From positions 2,170,001 through 2,234,000 of the forward strand of contig NZ_JAKVLR010000001.1 of NCBI RefSeq assembly GCF_022484265.1: a stretch of 64,000 nt of DNA, in the 5' to 3' direction. This stretch comes from Companilactobacillus sp. (lineage in GTDB: Bacteria > Bacillota > Bacilli > Lactobacillales > Lactobacillaceae). A program made the translations under genes and the position numbers. The notes under the pieces were generated by a model that had not been told where the DNA came from, ran no database searches, and saw only the letters and a program-made list of their open reading frames with translations. Shown one piece after another: positions 41,873 through 49,969 of the stretch. How positions within the stretch are numbered: position 1 is the first letter of the stretch; every line of letters starts with the position of its first letter.

Positions 41873-43372
41873 ATGTCTTTTTTTGATAGAAATAAAAAGA
41901 ATGGCGACAACAACGATGATCACCAACAAAATGGTGCTAACAATTCGCAATTAAATAACCAATTTAGTAGCGTGCCACCATTCCCACAACAAGCTGCAAC
42001 TAGTGCAACAGCAGCACCGATTCAACCAGATCCACAGATGAGTGCGGATCCACAACAAAACTTCAACCAACCAACAGAACAAAATCAACAACCGATCGAT
42101 CCACAACCAGCAGAGAATACTTTTTCACAAGGGGATTCAGTCCAACCTGATGGTCCAGAATTGAATGGCTACTACTACGAGGAACAGCCAGTGCCTGAAA
42201 AGGACAACAATGACTGGGAAAATACCGAGGAAGATCTACAGGGAATCATCAATCAAGAAAATGACGTTAAGAAACAATTGCGTCATCAACTTTTGTCGGC
42301 CAGAAGTTATTACAACTATGTTTTACGTAGTTTAGGCAATGATCAACAAAATGCCCGCAAAGAAACCAATGACCAAGTTTCAAAGATCAATACATCCTTG
42401 AAAAAATGGTTTGGTTCTGACGAAATGGCAAACGAAATTTTCCTTGATCCTAATCGTAACTACTTCATTTTTAATGACCACTTGGATGTCAATCCTAATG
42501 ATGGCGAACGTCAAATGTGGCGTCAATTAACTAAGACGTTTGATGATCACGGTTTTTTAGCAAATACCATCACTGTGTCTTACGACGACCTCGCAAACCA
42601 AACTTGGACTGACTACCAAAACTCGGACTTAGTTAATCCAAATTCATATTTATTGAACATGTACAACGATTTACAAGGACGCAACAACAACGTGTCAGTT
42701 GCTCCAGCCGAAATTCCTTATGAAGACGACTATCGGATCGAACACGATACTGATAAGAACATCGACAAGGTTTATGATGGCGAAACTTTGGTCATGGAAG
42801 TTGCTCGCAACAACCATGGTCAATTAAAGGTCATTAGACATTATGACGACCGCAAGTTGTTGAGTCGTGATATTTTTGATGTCAATGGCGTCAATTCGGC
42901 AACGCAATTTTACGATCCACAAAATCCTAATCGCGTTATTCGTGAAAACTTCTATCGCCAAGATGGCACTTTAGTTTTGATCAAGAGTTATACCGAAGAC
43001 GAACCTTTCATTCAATTGTTTTCCGCTGGCAACGTTTTGATCAGTACTTTCAGCAGCGATGAAGAATTGATCTTCTGGTGGCTTAAGAATCAAGCACTTC
43101 GCAATATGCAAGCTACTATCTTTGTTTCAATCGATTCGGCTTTTTACAAGAAATTATTGCAACTTAGAAAGTACAGTATCGAGATCATTCCTATCATTAT
43201 GACGCAGGATCAGAATGCGGGAATCGTGACTGATTTGTTGAATGGAACTGATAAAGTCACTGCTGTATTTGCAGGAAATGACAACGTAAATGGCTATTTG
43301 AACAAAAATGCCAAAGTAAAAATGGATATTTCGACTCTTGAAGATGTCGAGACTCCAATTTATAAACACTAA
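41873..43372 (+). CDS. Hypothetical protein resembling the N-terminal domain of TagE/Gtf-type glycosyltransferases
   Basis: ATG at 41873 follows TAGGAG. The 499-residue product has a Gln/Asn/Pro-rich disordered N-terminus (about 1-110). From about 275 it has beta-repeat sequence: IDKVYDGETLVMEVARNNHG, LLSRDIFDVNGVNSATQFYD, IRENFYRQDGTLVLIKSY and STFSSDEELIFWWLKNQALR. The pattern recalls the domain preceding the GT4 domain in poly(glycerol phosphate) glucosyltransferases and accessory GtfB proteins. The GT4 catalytic part with its E-x7-E motif is not present. It might be a scaffold or accessory subunit. The assignment is from memory and weak. Confidence 0.45.
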   Translation: MSFFDRNKKNGDNNDDHQQNGANNSQLNNQFSSVPPFPQQAATSATAAPIQPDPQMSADPQQNFNQPTEQNQQPIDPQPAENTFSQGDSVQPDGPELNGYYYEEQPVPEKDNNDWENTEEDLQGIINQENDVKKQLRHQLLSARSYYNYVLRSLGNDQQNARKETNDQVSKINTSLKKWFGSDEMANEIFLDPNRNYFIFNDHLDVNPNDGERQMWRQLTKTFDDHGFLANTITVSYDDLANQTWTDYQNSDLVNPNSYLLNMYNDLQGRNNNVSVAPAEIPYEDDYRIEHDTDKNIDKVYDGETLVMEVARNNHGQLKVIRHYDDRKLLSRDIFDVNGVNSATQFYDPQNPNRVIRENFYRQDGTLVLIKSYTEDEPFIQLFSAGNVLISTFSSDEELIFWWLKNQALRNMQATIFVSIDSAFYKKLLQLRKYSIEIIPIIMTQDQNAGIVTDLLNGTDKVTAVFAGNDNVNGYLNKNAKVKMDISTLEDVETPIYKH

Positions 43373-43397
43373 AAGTGGGCCCGTACCACTTTTTTTT
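43371..43397 (+). terminator. Terminator before gpmA
   Basis: AAAAGTGG and CCACTTTT form the stem, followed by further T. Confidence 0.85.
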
Positions 43398-43453
43398 ATT
43401 GAATAAATCGTGTAATATATAACTTGTTTAAAGAAATGAAAAGAGGAAATGAA

Positions 43454-44143
43454 ATGGCAAAATTAGTTTTCATTCGTCACGGACAAAGTGAATGGAATTT
43501 ATCTAATCAATTTACTGGCTGGGTTGACGTTGACCTTAGTGAAGAAGGCGTTAAACAAGCACAAAATGCTGGTAAACTTCTTAAAGAAGAAGGAATCGAA
43601 TTCGACCAAGCATATACATCAGTATTAACACGTGCTATCAAGACATTGCACTACGCTCTTGAAGGCTGTGGCCAACTATGGATTCCAGAAATGAAGACAT
43701 GGAGATTGAACGAACGTCATTATGGTGCTCTTCAAGGCTTGAACAAGAAAGAAACAGCTGAAAAGTACGGTGATGAACAGGTTCATATCTGGAGACGTTC
43801 ATACGATACTTTGCCACCATTATTGAAAGCAACTGACGAAGGTTCAGCAGCTAACGATCGTCGTTACGCAAACTTGGACCCACGTATTATCCCTGGTGGT
43901 GAAAACCTTAAAGTTACTTTGGAACGTGTTATTCCTTTCTGGGAAGACGAAATCGCTCCTAAGTTGTTAGACGGCAAGAACGTTATCATTGCAGCACATG
44001 GTAACTCACTACGTGCCCTAACAAAATACATCGAAGACATTTCAGATGCTGACATCATGGACGTTGAAATGGCAACTGGTGAACCAGTTGTTTATGACAT
44101 GGACAAAGATCTTAACATCGTAAGTAAGAAGAAGTTGAACTAA
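43454..44143 (+). CDS. gpmA: 2,3-bisphosphoglycerate-dependent phosphoglycerate mutase
   Basis: ATG at 43454 follows AAGAGGA. The 229-residue product is full length for the family. It has the phosphohistidine motif FIRHGQSEWN at about 6-15, TSVLTRAIKT, WRLNERHYGALQG with the catalytic Glu, and the second His in IAAHGNSLRALTKYIE. It interconverts 3- and 2-phosphoglycerate in glycolysis. Strongly biased codons (GGT, GAA, CGT, AAC) fit high expression. It is monocistronic. Confidence 0.97.
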   Translation: MAKLVFIRHGQSEWNLSNQFTGWVDVDLSEEGVKQAQNAGKLLKEEGIEFDQAYTSVLTRAIKTLHYALEGCGQLWIPEMKTWRLNERHYGALQGLNKKETAEKYGDEQVHIWRRSYDTLPPLLKATDEGSAANDRRYANLDPRIIPGGENLKVTLERVIPFWEDEIAPKLLDGKNVIIAAHGNSLRALTKYIEDISDADIMDVEMATGEPVVYDMDKDLNIVSKKKLN

Positions 44144-44164
44144 TTTTTGATTAGTTGAGCTGAG

Positions 44165-44195
44165 AAGACTCCACAGTGTGTGGGGTCTTTTTTTT
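44165..44195 (+). terminator. Terminator of gpmA
   Basis: AAGACTCCAC and GTGGGGTCTT form the stem, followed by T8. Confidence 0.9.
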
Positions 44196-44357
44196 GACCT
44201 TTATTTGTGTAAGAGATTAAGGTGGTTGTGTACGCAAACTGTCTCTAAGACAAACAAATCAAATTTAACTCATATTTGATAGGAGATGGATATTCTTCGA
44301 CTCAAAAAACAAACCATGATAACATAAAGTCAGACATAACAATGAAGGGAGGTTAGG

Positions 44358-45509
44358 ATGATGACGACGTTATTACGCATACCAGTTGACGGAAAAGTTA
44401 TTCAATGGGCAATTGATAATGGTGAGAAAAATGATGAAGACCTACTGAAGAAATATTCGATAAATAAATGGAAAAACGCAAAGAACAAAAGTGACTATCC
44501 TACCTTCAATCAACTACAAGGCTTTAGTCGCGATACCAAGATTCCTTTTAGGTATTTGATCAAAAGCTCCATTCCAGAGGAAAATAATGATTTTGTGAAG
44601 TACAGGACTGTCAATAATAGCGACGTTCTGCCAAGCCGAAAATTAGTGGATACCATCCATCAGATGGAATCACGACAAGCATGGATGAAACAATATCTAC
44701 TTGAACAAAAAACAAATCACAAATTTGATTTATTAAATCAACTGAGTGTAAATATTGATCCAATTAGTGCATCAAGTAATGTAATTGATATTTTAAATTT
44801 GAGTTCGGTTTATCAATCATTCATGACAGACGACGATTTCTTTTCATTGTTAAAAAATAGAATTAGCGATTATGGTGTTTTAGTGATGCAAAACGGAATA
44901 GTGGGTTCCAATACCCAACGCCCGTTGAATGTGGATGAATTTAGAGCATTTGTATTGATAGATGATATTGTTCCACTTATTTTTATTAATTCTAAAGATA
45001 GTAAAACTGCAAAAATATTTTCACTGATTCATGAATTTATTCATATTCTTTTGGGGAACAATGAAATTTTAAATGTGTCTCCAGATGTCGATGTGAAAGA
45101 TGAAAGATGGATAAATACTGTGACAATCAATGTGTTGATGCCAAAAGAACGAGTCTTGAAAATTGTAAATTGGAATGATTCACCGGAAGATAATGTACGA
45201 AAACTATCTCGAAAATTTCATACGAGCATATTGGCAACGTCGATAAGAACTGTTGAATTAAATATTTTTTCTCAAAAAATTGTTGATTGGGCACAAGTTG
45301 AGCAAAAAAATGCACTTGCAAATAAGAAATCATCTTCTGGTGGGAATTTTTATAATAATGCTGTTTCTCGAGTTGATTTGAATTTTGCCAATGCCGTGAT
45401 TTCAGATGAAGCTACAGGTAATATGCCGTTATCTACTGCCGCAGATATGTTAGGAGTTAGTTTAAAAACTTATCAGAAAACTGTTAATAAAATTTTAGGA
45501 TTGGAATAA
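44358..45509 (+). CDS. ImmA/IrrE-family metallo-endopeptidase
   Basis: The 383-residue protein has the zinc-protease motif SLIHEFIHILLG (HExxH) around residue 228. The N-terminal part (about 1-75) looks like a degenerate regulator domain (WAIDNGEKNDEDLLKKYSIN, FNQLQGFSRDTKIPFRYL). The C-terminus ends in an HTH-like segment (LSTAADMLGVSLKTYQKTVN). SD GGGAGG. This is the long form with N-terminal extension usually paired with DUF4411 PIN-like proteins, as here (3 bp between stop and next ATG). Such pairs are treated as toxin-antitoxin-like modules. Confidence 0.85.
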   Translation: MMTTLLRIPVDGKVIQWAIDNGEKNDEDLLKKYSINKWKNAKNKSDYPTFNQLQGFSRDTKIPFRYLIKSSIPEENNDFVKYRTVNNSDVLPSRKLVDTIHQMESRQAWMKQYLLEQKTNHKFDLLNQLSVNIDPISASSNVIDILNLSSVYQSFMTDDDFFSLLKNRISDYGVLVMQNGIVGSNTQRPLNVDEFRAFVLIDDIVPLIFINSKDSKTAKIFSLIHEFIHILLGNNEILNVSPDVDVKDERWINTVTINVLMPKERVLKIVNWNDSPEDNVRKLSRKFHTSILATSIRTVELNIFSQKIVDWAQVEQKNALANKKSSSGGNFYNNAVSRVDLNFANAVISDEATGNMPLSTAADMLGVSLKTYQKTVNKILGLE

Positions 45510-45512
45510 GTG

Positions 45513-46013
45513 ATGGGATATCTAATAGATACTAATTCATTAATTGACGGTAGCACAAAGTGGTATCGTAGATCTGTTTTCCCCTCTGTGTGGAAATTCT
45601 TGTCACAACGTGATGACGTTGTTATGATACAGCAAGTATTTGATGAAGTTACATATCCTAGTGATTTGACTATATGGGTAGATCAAACTTATCGAGGCCG
45701 TTTGATTAAAGTTGATCAGGACATCCTTGATAAATATGGAAAAGTTCAAGATTGGATATCTATGTCAAACCGATGGAGTGATGCCGGAATAAGTCGATGG
45801 GACGATGTCGATAAGGCAGATCCATGGTTAATAGCAGTTGCAATTTCTCAAGGACATACAATTGTTACATTCGATGGCGCAGCTAAATTGAGTTTGCCAG
45901 ATGTCGGCAGTGAGTCAGGACGGGAGCCCAAAATCTCTGGTGTCGCGAATCAGTTTGGCATTCGTGTCATTACATTTTATGAATTGCTTGAAGAATTACA
46001 ACTGACATTATAA
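45513..46013 (+). CDS. DUF4411 PIN-like ribonuclease, putative toxin
   Basis: The 166-residue protein starts MGYLIDTNSLIDG with the first acidic residue of a PIN-like site. It also has VMIQQVFDEV, the DDVDKADPWLIAVAISQGHT segment and IVTFDGAAK, with Asp at the positions expected for metal binding. DUF4411 pattern: WKFLSQRDDV, VWDEV-like motif, KISGVANQFGIRVITFYELL at the end. It is translationally coupled to the ImmA/IrrE gene; the preceding GTG at 45510 is an alternative start. Confidence 0.85.
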   Translation: MGYLIDTNSLIDGSTKWYRRSVFPSVWKFLSQRDDVVMIQQVFDEVTYPSDLTIWVDQTYRGRLIKVDQDILDKYGKVQDWISMSNRWSDAGISRWDDVDKADPWLIAVAISQGHTIVTFDGAAKLSLPDVGSESGREPKISGVANQFGIRVITFYELLEELQLTL

Positions 46014-46137
46014 TTGTATTCAATGAATCGCTAACCAGACATCAATTTGAAACTCAAATTGGTGTTTTTTCTTGCCTTCGACCCTACTATAAGGTTTATC
46101 ATTTATTTAATGATTAAATAATGATGGGAGTATTACT

Positions 46138-46761
46138 ATGACTAATTTAGCACGTAACTCAACGAGAAATTTTTCCAGCAAGCAAGTCGATTTGGATACT
46201 TTAAAGGCGATTGTCAGTGAAGCTCAACAAGCTCCATCATGGGAAAACAGTCAGCCTTATCACGCCTTTTTAGCAACTGGAGAGACTGCTAACAAGATTC
46301 GTGCAGCTCATGAAAAAGCTGTTGCTGACAAGACTAAGAGTTGGACGGAAGTGATGCCTCCACAGGATTGGACTGCAGCTGCTGACGCCAATATTTTGGA
46401 TTGGCAATATCAAGCTTCTAACCATCCAGAAAGTAAAGAGTTTGGCGATTTAAACAACGTCTTATTCAATGCTTCAGCAATTCTTTATATTACTATCAAA
46501 AAAGACGCTTCAAGCTACGTTGCTTATGATGCTGGTGCCTTTGGTTATGGTGTATTATTAGCGGCGGAGAACCATGGCGTCGGAGCAATTCCTGCATATG
46601 GTTTTGTCAGATATCCACAAGAAATTCATGATCAATTTGAGATTCCTGATGATGAAGCAATTTTTATGGGTATTGGATTAGGTTATCCAACTGAAGATCC
46701 AATCAACCAATTCAAACCTGGTCGTGACGATTTAGATAAGATATTACAAATCAAGGATTAG
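46138..46761 (+). CDS. Nitroreductase-family flavoprotein
   Basis: The 207-residue protein has the FMN-binding start RNSTRNFSSKQVDLDTLKAI, then EAQQAPSWENSQPYHAFLAT, with a later YDAGAFGYGVLLAAENHGVG and GIGLGYPTEDPINQFKPGRD. These are standard nitroreductase signatures. It should reduce nitro or quinone compounds with NAD(P)H in the cytosol. SD TGGGAG. It is monocistronic and no regulator is adjacent. Confidence 0.92.
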   Translation: MTNLARNSTRNFSSKQVDLDTLKAIVSEAQQAPSWENSQPYHAFLATGETANKIRAAHEKAVADKTKSWTEVMPPQDWTAAADANILDWQYQASNHPESKEFGDLNNVLFNASAILYITIKKDASSYVAYDAGAFGYGVLLAAENHGVGAIPAYGFVRYPQEIHDQFEIPDDEAIFMGIGLGYPTEDPINQFKPGRDDLDKILQIKD

Positions 46762-46827
46762 AGTTGCATTTGAGTCGCAAATCGATTTAAATAGCATAAA
46801 GATGTTTTTTGAGAAAGTGAGAATTCT

Positions 46828-47574
46828 ATGCGTTATTTTTTAAAAACGTTATTAGGTGGGGTAGCAGTTGTAGCGATGATGATCGGTTTAGTGGGATTTG
46901 CCGGTTATCTGTCAACTGACGGCAATAATTTGTCAGCCAATTCTCAAGTAAATCAGGTGCGCACATCACTGATGCAGAGTGCCGAAAGATTTTTATCGAG
47001 CATCGGCTTTGGGAAAGTCGAAGTTAGCTCGAATGGCCAAACGATGAAGCAAAAGGTTGAAAAGCCGAAAGCTACGAATTCAAGTACGCCAATTGAGTCC
47101 AACGTTCAACAAGTCGCATTGTCGAACATTTACTATTATCATTTTCAAGATGGCACGCCTCAATCTGTAAAAAATGTGTTTGAGACTGCCATTGCAACTT
47201 ACAACAATACCGGCATCGTTAAGCTGATCGCGGGAACTGCTGGAAGTCGTCAAAACGAGATCACCATGGGGACGTACAGTCAAAATACGACTAACGTCCA
47301 GGGCAACACGGTCGATATGGAATTAGGTAAGGGTGGACCAGAGACTTTCGCCAGCACGATTGGCGATTGGAGTCACGGTACTGCTCAAATAAATACTTAT
47401 TATCCAAACGCGGTATCAGTTTCAGTTGCGACCCACGAATTGGGACATGCACTAGGTCTGGGACACAGTAGTGATCCAACTTCAGTAATGTATCCAACGG
47501 ATCAAGGCATGACGCAATTGACGGCTCAAGATATCAAGACCTTGAATGCCATTTACAGTTCAAGCCAAAATTAA
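46828..47574 (+). CDS. Secreted matrixin-type (M10) zinc metalloprotease
   Basis: The 248-residue protein has an N-terminal hydrophobic segment (about 5-28), a spacer to about 105 and a matrixin-like catalytic domain. This domain includes NIYYYHFQDGTPQSVKNVFE, TFASTIGDWSHGTAQINTYY and VATHELGHALGLGHSSDPTS, then VMYPTDQGMTQLTAQDIKTL. The HExGHxxGxxH zinc site and the following Met (SVMYP, Met-turn) are intact. No prodomain Cys switch is evident. It should be exported and perhaps membrane-anchored. It lies 51 bp before a lone hicA gene with its own promoter. Confidence 0.88.
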   Translation: MRYFLKTLLGGVAVVAMMIGLVGFAGYLSTDGNNLSANSQVNQVRTSLMQSAERFLSSIGFGKVEVSSNGQTMKQKVEKPKATNSSTPIESNVQQVALSNIYYYHFQDGTPQSVKNVFETAIATYNNTGIVKLIAGTAGSRQNEITMGTYSQNTTNVQGNTVDMELGKGGPETFASTIGDWSHGTAQINTYYPNAVSVSVATHELGHALGLGHSSDPTSVMYPTDQGMTQLTAQDIKTLNAIYSSSQN

Positions 47575-47593
47575 ATAAAAAACAGGAGTCATA

Positions 47594-47599
47594 GGTATA
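47594..47599 (+). promoter_or_regulatory. -10 box before hicA
   Basis: GGTATAATAAAAAG contains TATAAT about 30 bp before the hicA ATG, so hicA is probably transcribed on its own. Confidence 0.4.
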
Positions 47600-47624
47600 A
47601 TAAAAAGCGGAAGGGGATGTTTTT

Positions 47625-47837
47625 ATGGCTATGAAACCCCGGAAACTTTTGAAATTGATGCGGAACAACGGCTTTGTCGAGAAATCGCAGACCGGTTCGC
47701 ATTTGAAGATGTACAATCCAAATACCAACGTGACTGTACCTGTGCCAGTTCATTTCGATAAAGAATATGAACACGGCATCGAAAGCAAAATTTTGAAGCA
47801 AGCAGGGATCAACTTAAATAAGCCTACACAGCAGTGA
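47625..47837 (+). CDS. hicA: HicA-type mRNA interferase without adjacent HicB
   Basis: The 70-residue dsRBD-fold protein has KPRKLLKLMRNNGFVEKSQT, the catalytic-His motif TGSHLKMYNP and the second half VPVPVHFDKEYEHGIESKIL ending KQAGIN, all typical of HicA. SD GAAGGGGA. HicA cleaves mRNA during translation and is normally neutralised by a HicB encoded next to it. Here the neighbour downstream is a convergent YolD-like gene and upstream a protease. Two HicB-like genes exist at 4.65-5.43 kb. Confidence 0.85.
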   Translation: MAMKPRKLLKLMRNNGFVEKSQTGSHLKMYNPNTNVTVPVPVHFDKEYEHGIESKILKQAGINLNKPTQQ

Positions 47838-47848
47838 TGCGTGTAGAC

Positions 47849-48277
47849 TTATTTTTTATTCAATAATTTTATTTCTCTGATATTTACGATTACGGTTGAG
47901 GTTTCTTCAAAGGTCACGCGACCTTTTTTCAAATCAATCGATTTATACAATCCTTTGACGTGGTCATAGTAGCCGGAATCCTCGTTGAAGTAACTGACGT
48001 CGACTTGCAAGGGATGCGTCTGCAAATATTTCAATTGGCGCATGATTTGTTGCTCTTGTTCAGCATTGGAATACTTCTTCCGTGCGTACATCTTGGTCTT
48101 TTCTTGGATCAAGCCGTTGAATCCTTCCAAAGCCCCAAATGGCGCAAATTGAAAGGCTCGGTCCAGCTGATTCATTGGTAAGTGCCGTTTTGATTGCTGG
48201 TACGGTCGTTCCATTATGTCGTTGTATCGGGAGGTATCGTTAAAAATCTTTTTCTCGATTAACTTTTTTTCATCCAT
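47849..48277 (-). CDS. YolD-like protein
   Basis: The 142-residue protein has the YolD pattern: RYNDIMERPYQQSKRHLPMN near the N-terminus, QFAPFGALEGFNGLI, and a beta-rich C-terminus (VDVSYFNEDSGYYDHVKGLY, GRVTFEETSTVIVNIREI). YolD-like proteins accompany Y-family polymerases in Firmicutes as accessory factors. Here the gene follows the polymerase with stop and start overlapping and should be in the same SOS transcript. Confidence 0.85.
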   Translation of the reverse strand: MDEKKLIEKKIFNDTSRYNDIMERPYQQSKRHLPMNQLDRAFQFAPFGALEGFNGLIQEKTKMYARKKYSNAEQEQQIMRQLKYLQTHPLQVDVSYFNEDSGYYDHVKGLYKSIDLKKGRVTFEETSTVIVNIREIKLLNKK

Positions 48278-49797
48278 TAGGCGTGATGACCTCCAATCTG
48301 ATTATTTCGTTCGATCGTTGTTGAACCCTTTTCGAGGTCGGAAGCTTTTAAAATAACGTTCTTATTATCAAATTTTTTCTGCAGCTCCAAGATGGTTTCC
48401 TGAATCTTGCGGTCTTGCTGACGTTTCTTCTGAGCATCTTGATCGTGCTCGATTTCTGCCTCGGTATTGGCAAAAAGGTTAGTTTGCTTAAACTTCATTT
48501 CTTGCTGGGACTCGACTTCATCGACTAAGTTGTTGGCGGTCAAGGTCACGCGTCTTATCAAAAGTTTGTCGTTGATGTTTTGTTTGTAAATTTCTTTGTA
48601 GCTATTTCTAAGTTCTAATGAAGAACTAGTTGGAGCATCGAGCTTGATATTGGCGTGGTCAGGCTTTGGCGTTTTGCGACCATAATAGTCTTCGACTAAT
48701 TTGCCGCTGAAGTTACCATCGAGACTTTTGATGTCGTAGTCGACCACGATCCCAATCCGGTCGGTGACTTGCTTTCTCTGAACTAGGTAAAGTGCCAGAA
48801 TATCGCTCATACCACGAACGATTTTTAAACCATCTTCATAAGAAGTGGGTTTCATCAATACTTGGCTTTGGTACAACCCGTGATCGTCTGCTCGATAAGT
48901 TTTGATATCAGCCAAGGTTGCTGACTCGTGTCCCCAAGCGTGGTTGATCAACAGTTCTGCATTTTTACCAAATTCACGATACAGCACTTCTTCGTTCATT
49001 TTGTCAGATAGAGTTCCTAAAGAACAACGGGCAATATCGCCCATGGTATTCAAGCCTAATTTTTCCAAGCGCTTTGAGTAGCCACGTCCGACTCGCCAAA
49101 AATCAGTCAAAGGAGTGTGCGCCCACAGCAGATGACGGTATTGCTGCTCGTCCATTTGGGCGATTCGCACGCCGTCGGAATCTCCAGGGATGTGCTTTGC
49201 CACGATATCCATGGCAACTTTGGCCAAATACAGATTAGTGCCAATGCCAGCGGTGGCGGTGATGCCAGTTTCTGCTTGGATCTGTTGGATAATAGTTTTG
49301 GCTAGCACGTGAGCGGAGACGTCATGGGTCGCCAAATAGTCGGTGACATCCATCAGAACTTCATCGATCGAATAAACGTGGATATTTTTGGCCGCGATAA
49401 ATCTCAAGTAGATTCCGTAGATCTCAGTACTCTTGTGCATGTAAAAATTCATTCGTGGTTTAACGACTTTGTAGCCAATTTTTAGTGATGGCGAGTTCAA
49501 TAAATGTTGTCGATTGATTGAAGAATACTTAGTCAAACGGTGACTTTCGAGTTGATCGCTTCGCTCACGGTTGAGTTTTCGAACGATTTGTTCGACTTGA
49601 AAAAGTCTTGGACGTCCAGGGACTCCAAATTGCTTCAACGCTGGCGAAACTGCCAGACAAATTGTTTTATCGGTTCGCGAGTTATCGGCAACGACTAAAT
49701 TGGCATTCAACGGATCGAGGTCGTGGTCGATACATTCGACTGAGGCATAAAAAGATTTTAAATCGATTGCCATGTAAGTACGTTCGCTTTTTTTCAT
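48277..49797 (-). CDS. Y-family DNA polymerase (UmuC/DinB-like)
   Basis: ATG at 49797 lies 9 bp after AAGGAGG. The 506-residue product starts with the palm motif MAIDLKSFYASVECID (first Asp). It has the second acidic motif VYSIDEVLMDVTDYL, TAGIGTNLYLAKVAMD, the helix-hairpin-helix FWRVGRGYSKRLEKLGLNTM and a little-finger domain. A charged C-terminal extension ends near GHHA. Such polymerases copy damaged DNA and cause SOS mutagenesis. A LexA box overlaps its promoter (49858-49871). Confidence 0.92.
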   Translation of the reverse strand: MKKSERTYMAIDLKSFYASVECIDHDLDPLNANLVVADNSRTDKTICLAVSPALKQFGVPGRPRLFQVEQIVRKLNRERSDQLESHRLTKYSSINRQHLLNSPSLKIGYKVVKPRMNFYMHKSTEIYGIYLRFIAAKNIHVYSIDEVLMDVTDYLATHDVSAHVLAKTIIQQIQAETGITATAGIGTNLYLAKVAMDIVAKHIPGDSDGVRIAQMDEQQYRHLLWAHTPLTDFWRVGRGYSKRLEKLGLNTMGDIARCSLGTLSDKMNEEVLYREFGKNAELLINHAWGHESATLADIKTYRADDHGLYQSQVLMKPTSYEDGLKIVRGMSDILALYLVQRKQVTDRIGIVVDYDIKSLDGNFSGKLVEDYYGRKTPKPDHANIKLDAPTSSSLELRNSYKEIYKQNINDKLLIRRVTLTANNLVDEVESQQEMKFKQTNLFANTEAEIEHDQDAQKKRQQDRKIQETILELQKKFDNKNVILKASDLEKGSTTIERNNQIGGHHA

Positions 49798-49857
49798 CAA
49801 TTTCTGCCTCCTTAGAAAAATAAAAAGGCGCTATATCAGCACCCTGTAGTTGTTAGT

Positions 49858-49878
49858 AGAACTCTTGTTCTTATTATA
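49858..49878 (-). promoter_or_regulatory. LexA (SOS) box and extended -10 promoter of the polymerase operon
   Basis: GAAC-tctt-GTTC (49859-49870) is a perfect Gram-positive LexA/DinR half-site pair. On the minus strand TGATATAAT (-10 TATAAT at 49873-49878) lies directly upstream, so LexA would block initiation. Confidence 0.8.
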
Positions 49879-49969
49879 TCATGTTTATCATTAATGAATG
49901 GCAAGACAATTCTTGAATTATTCTGCTATATTAGAGAAGATGATTTTTATTTTTAGGGGGATCTAGCGG

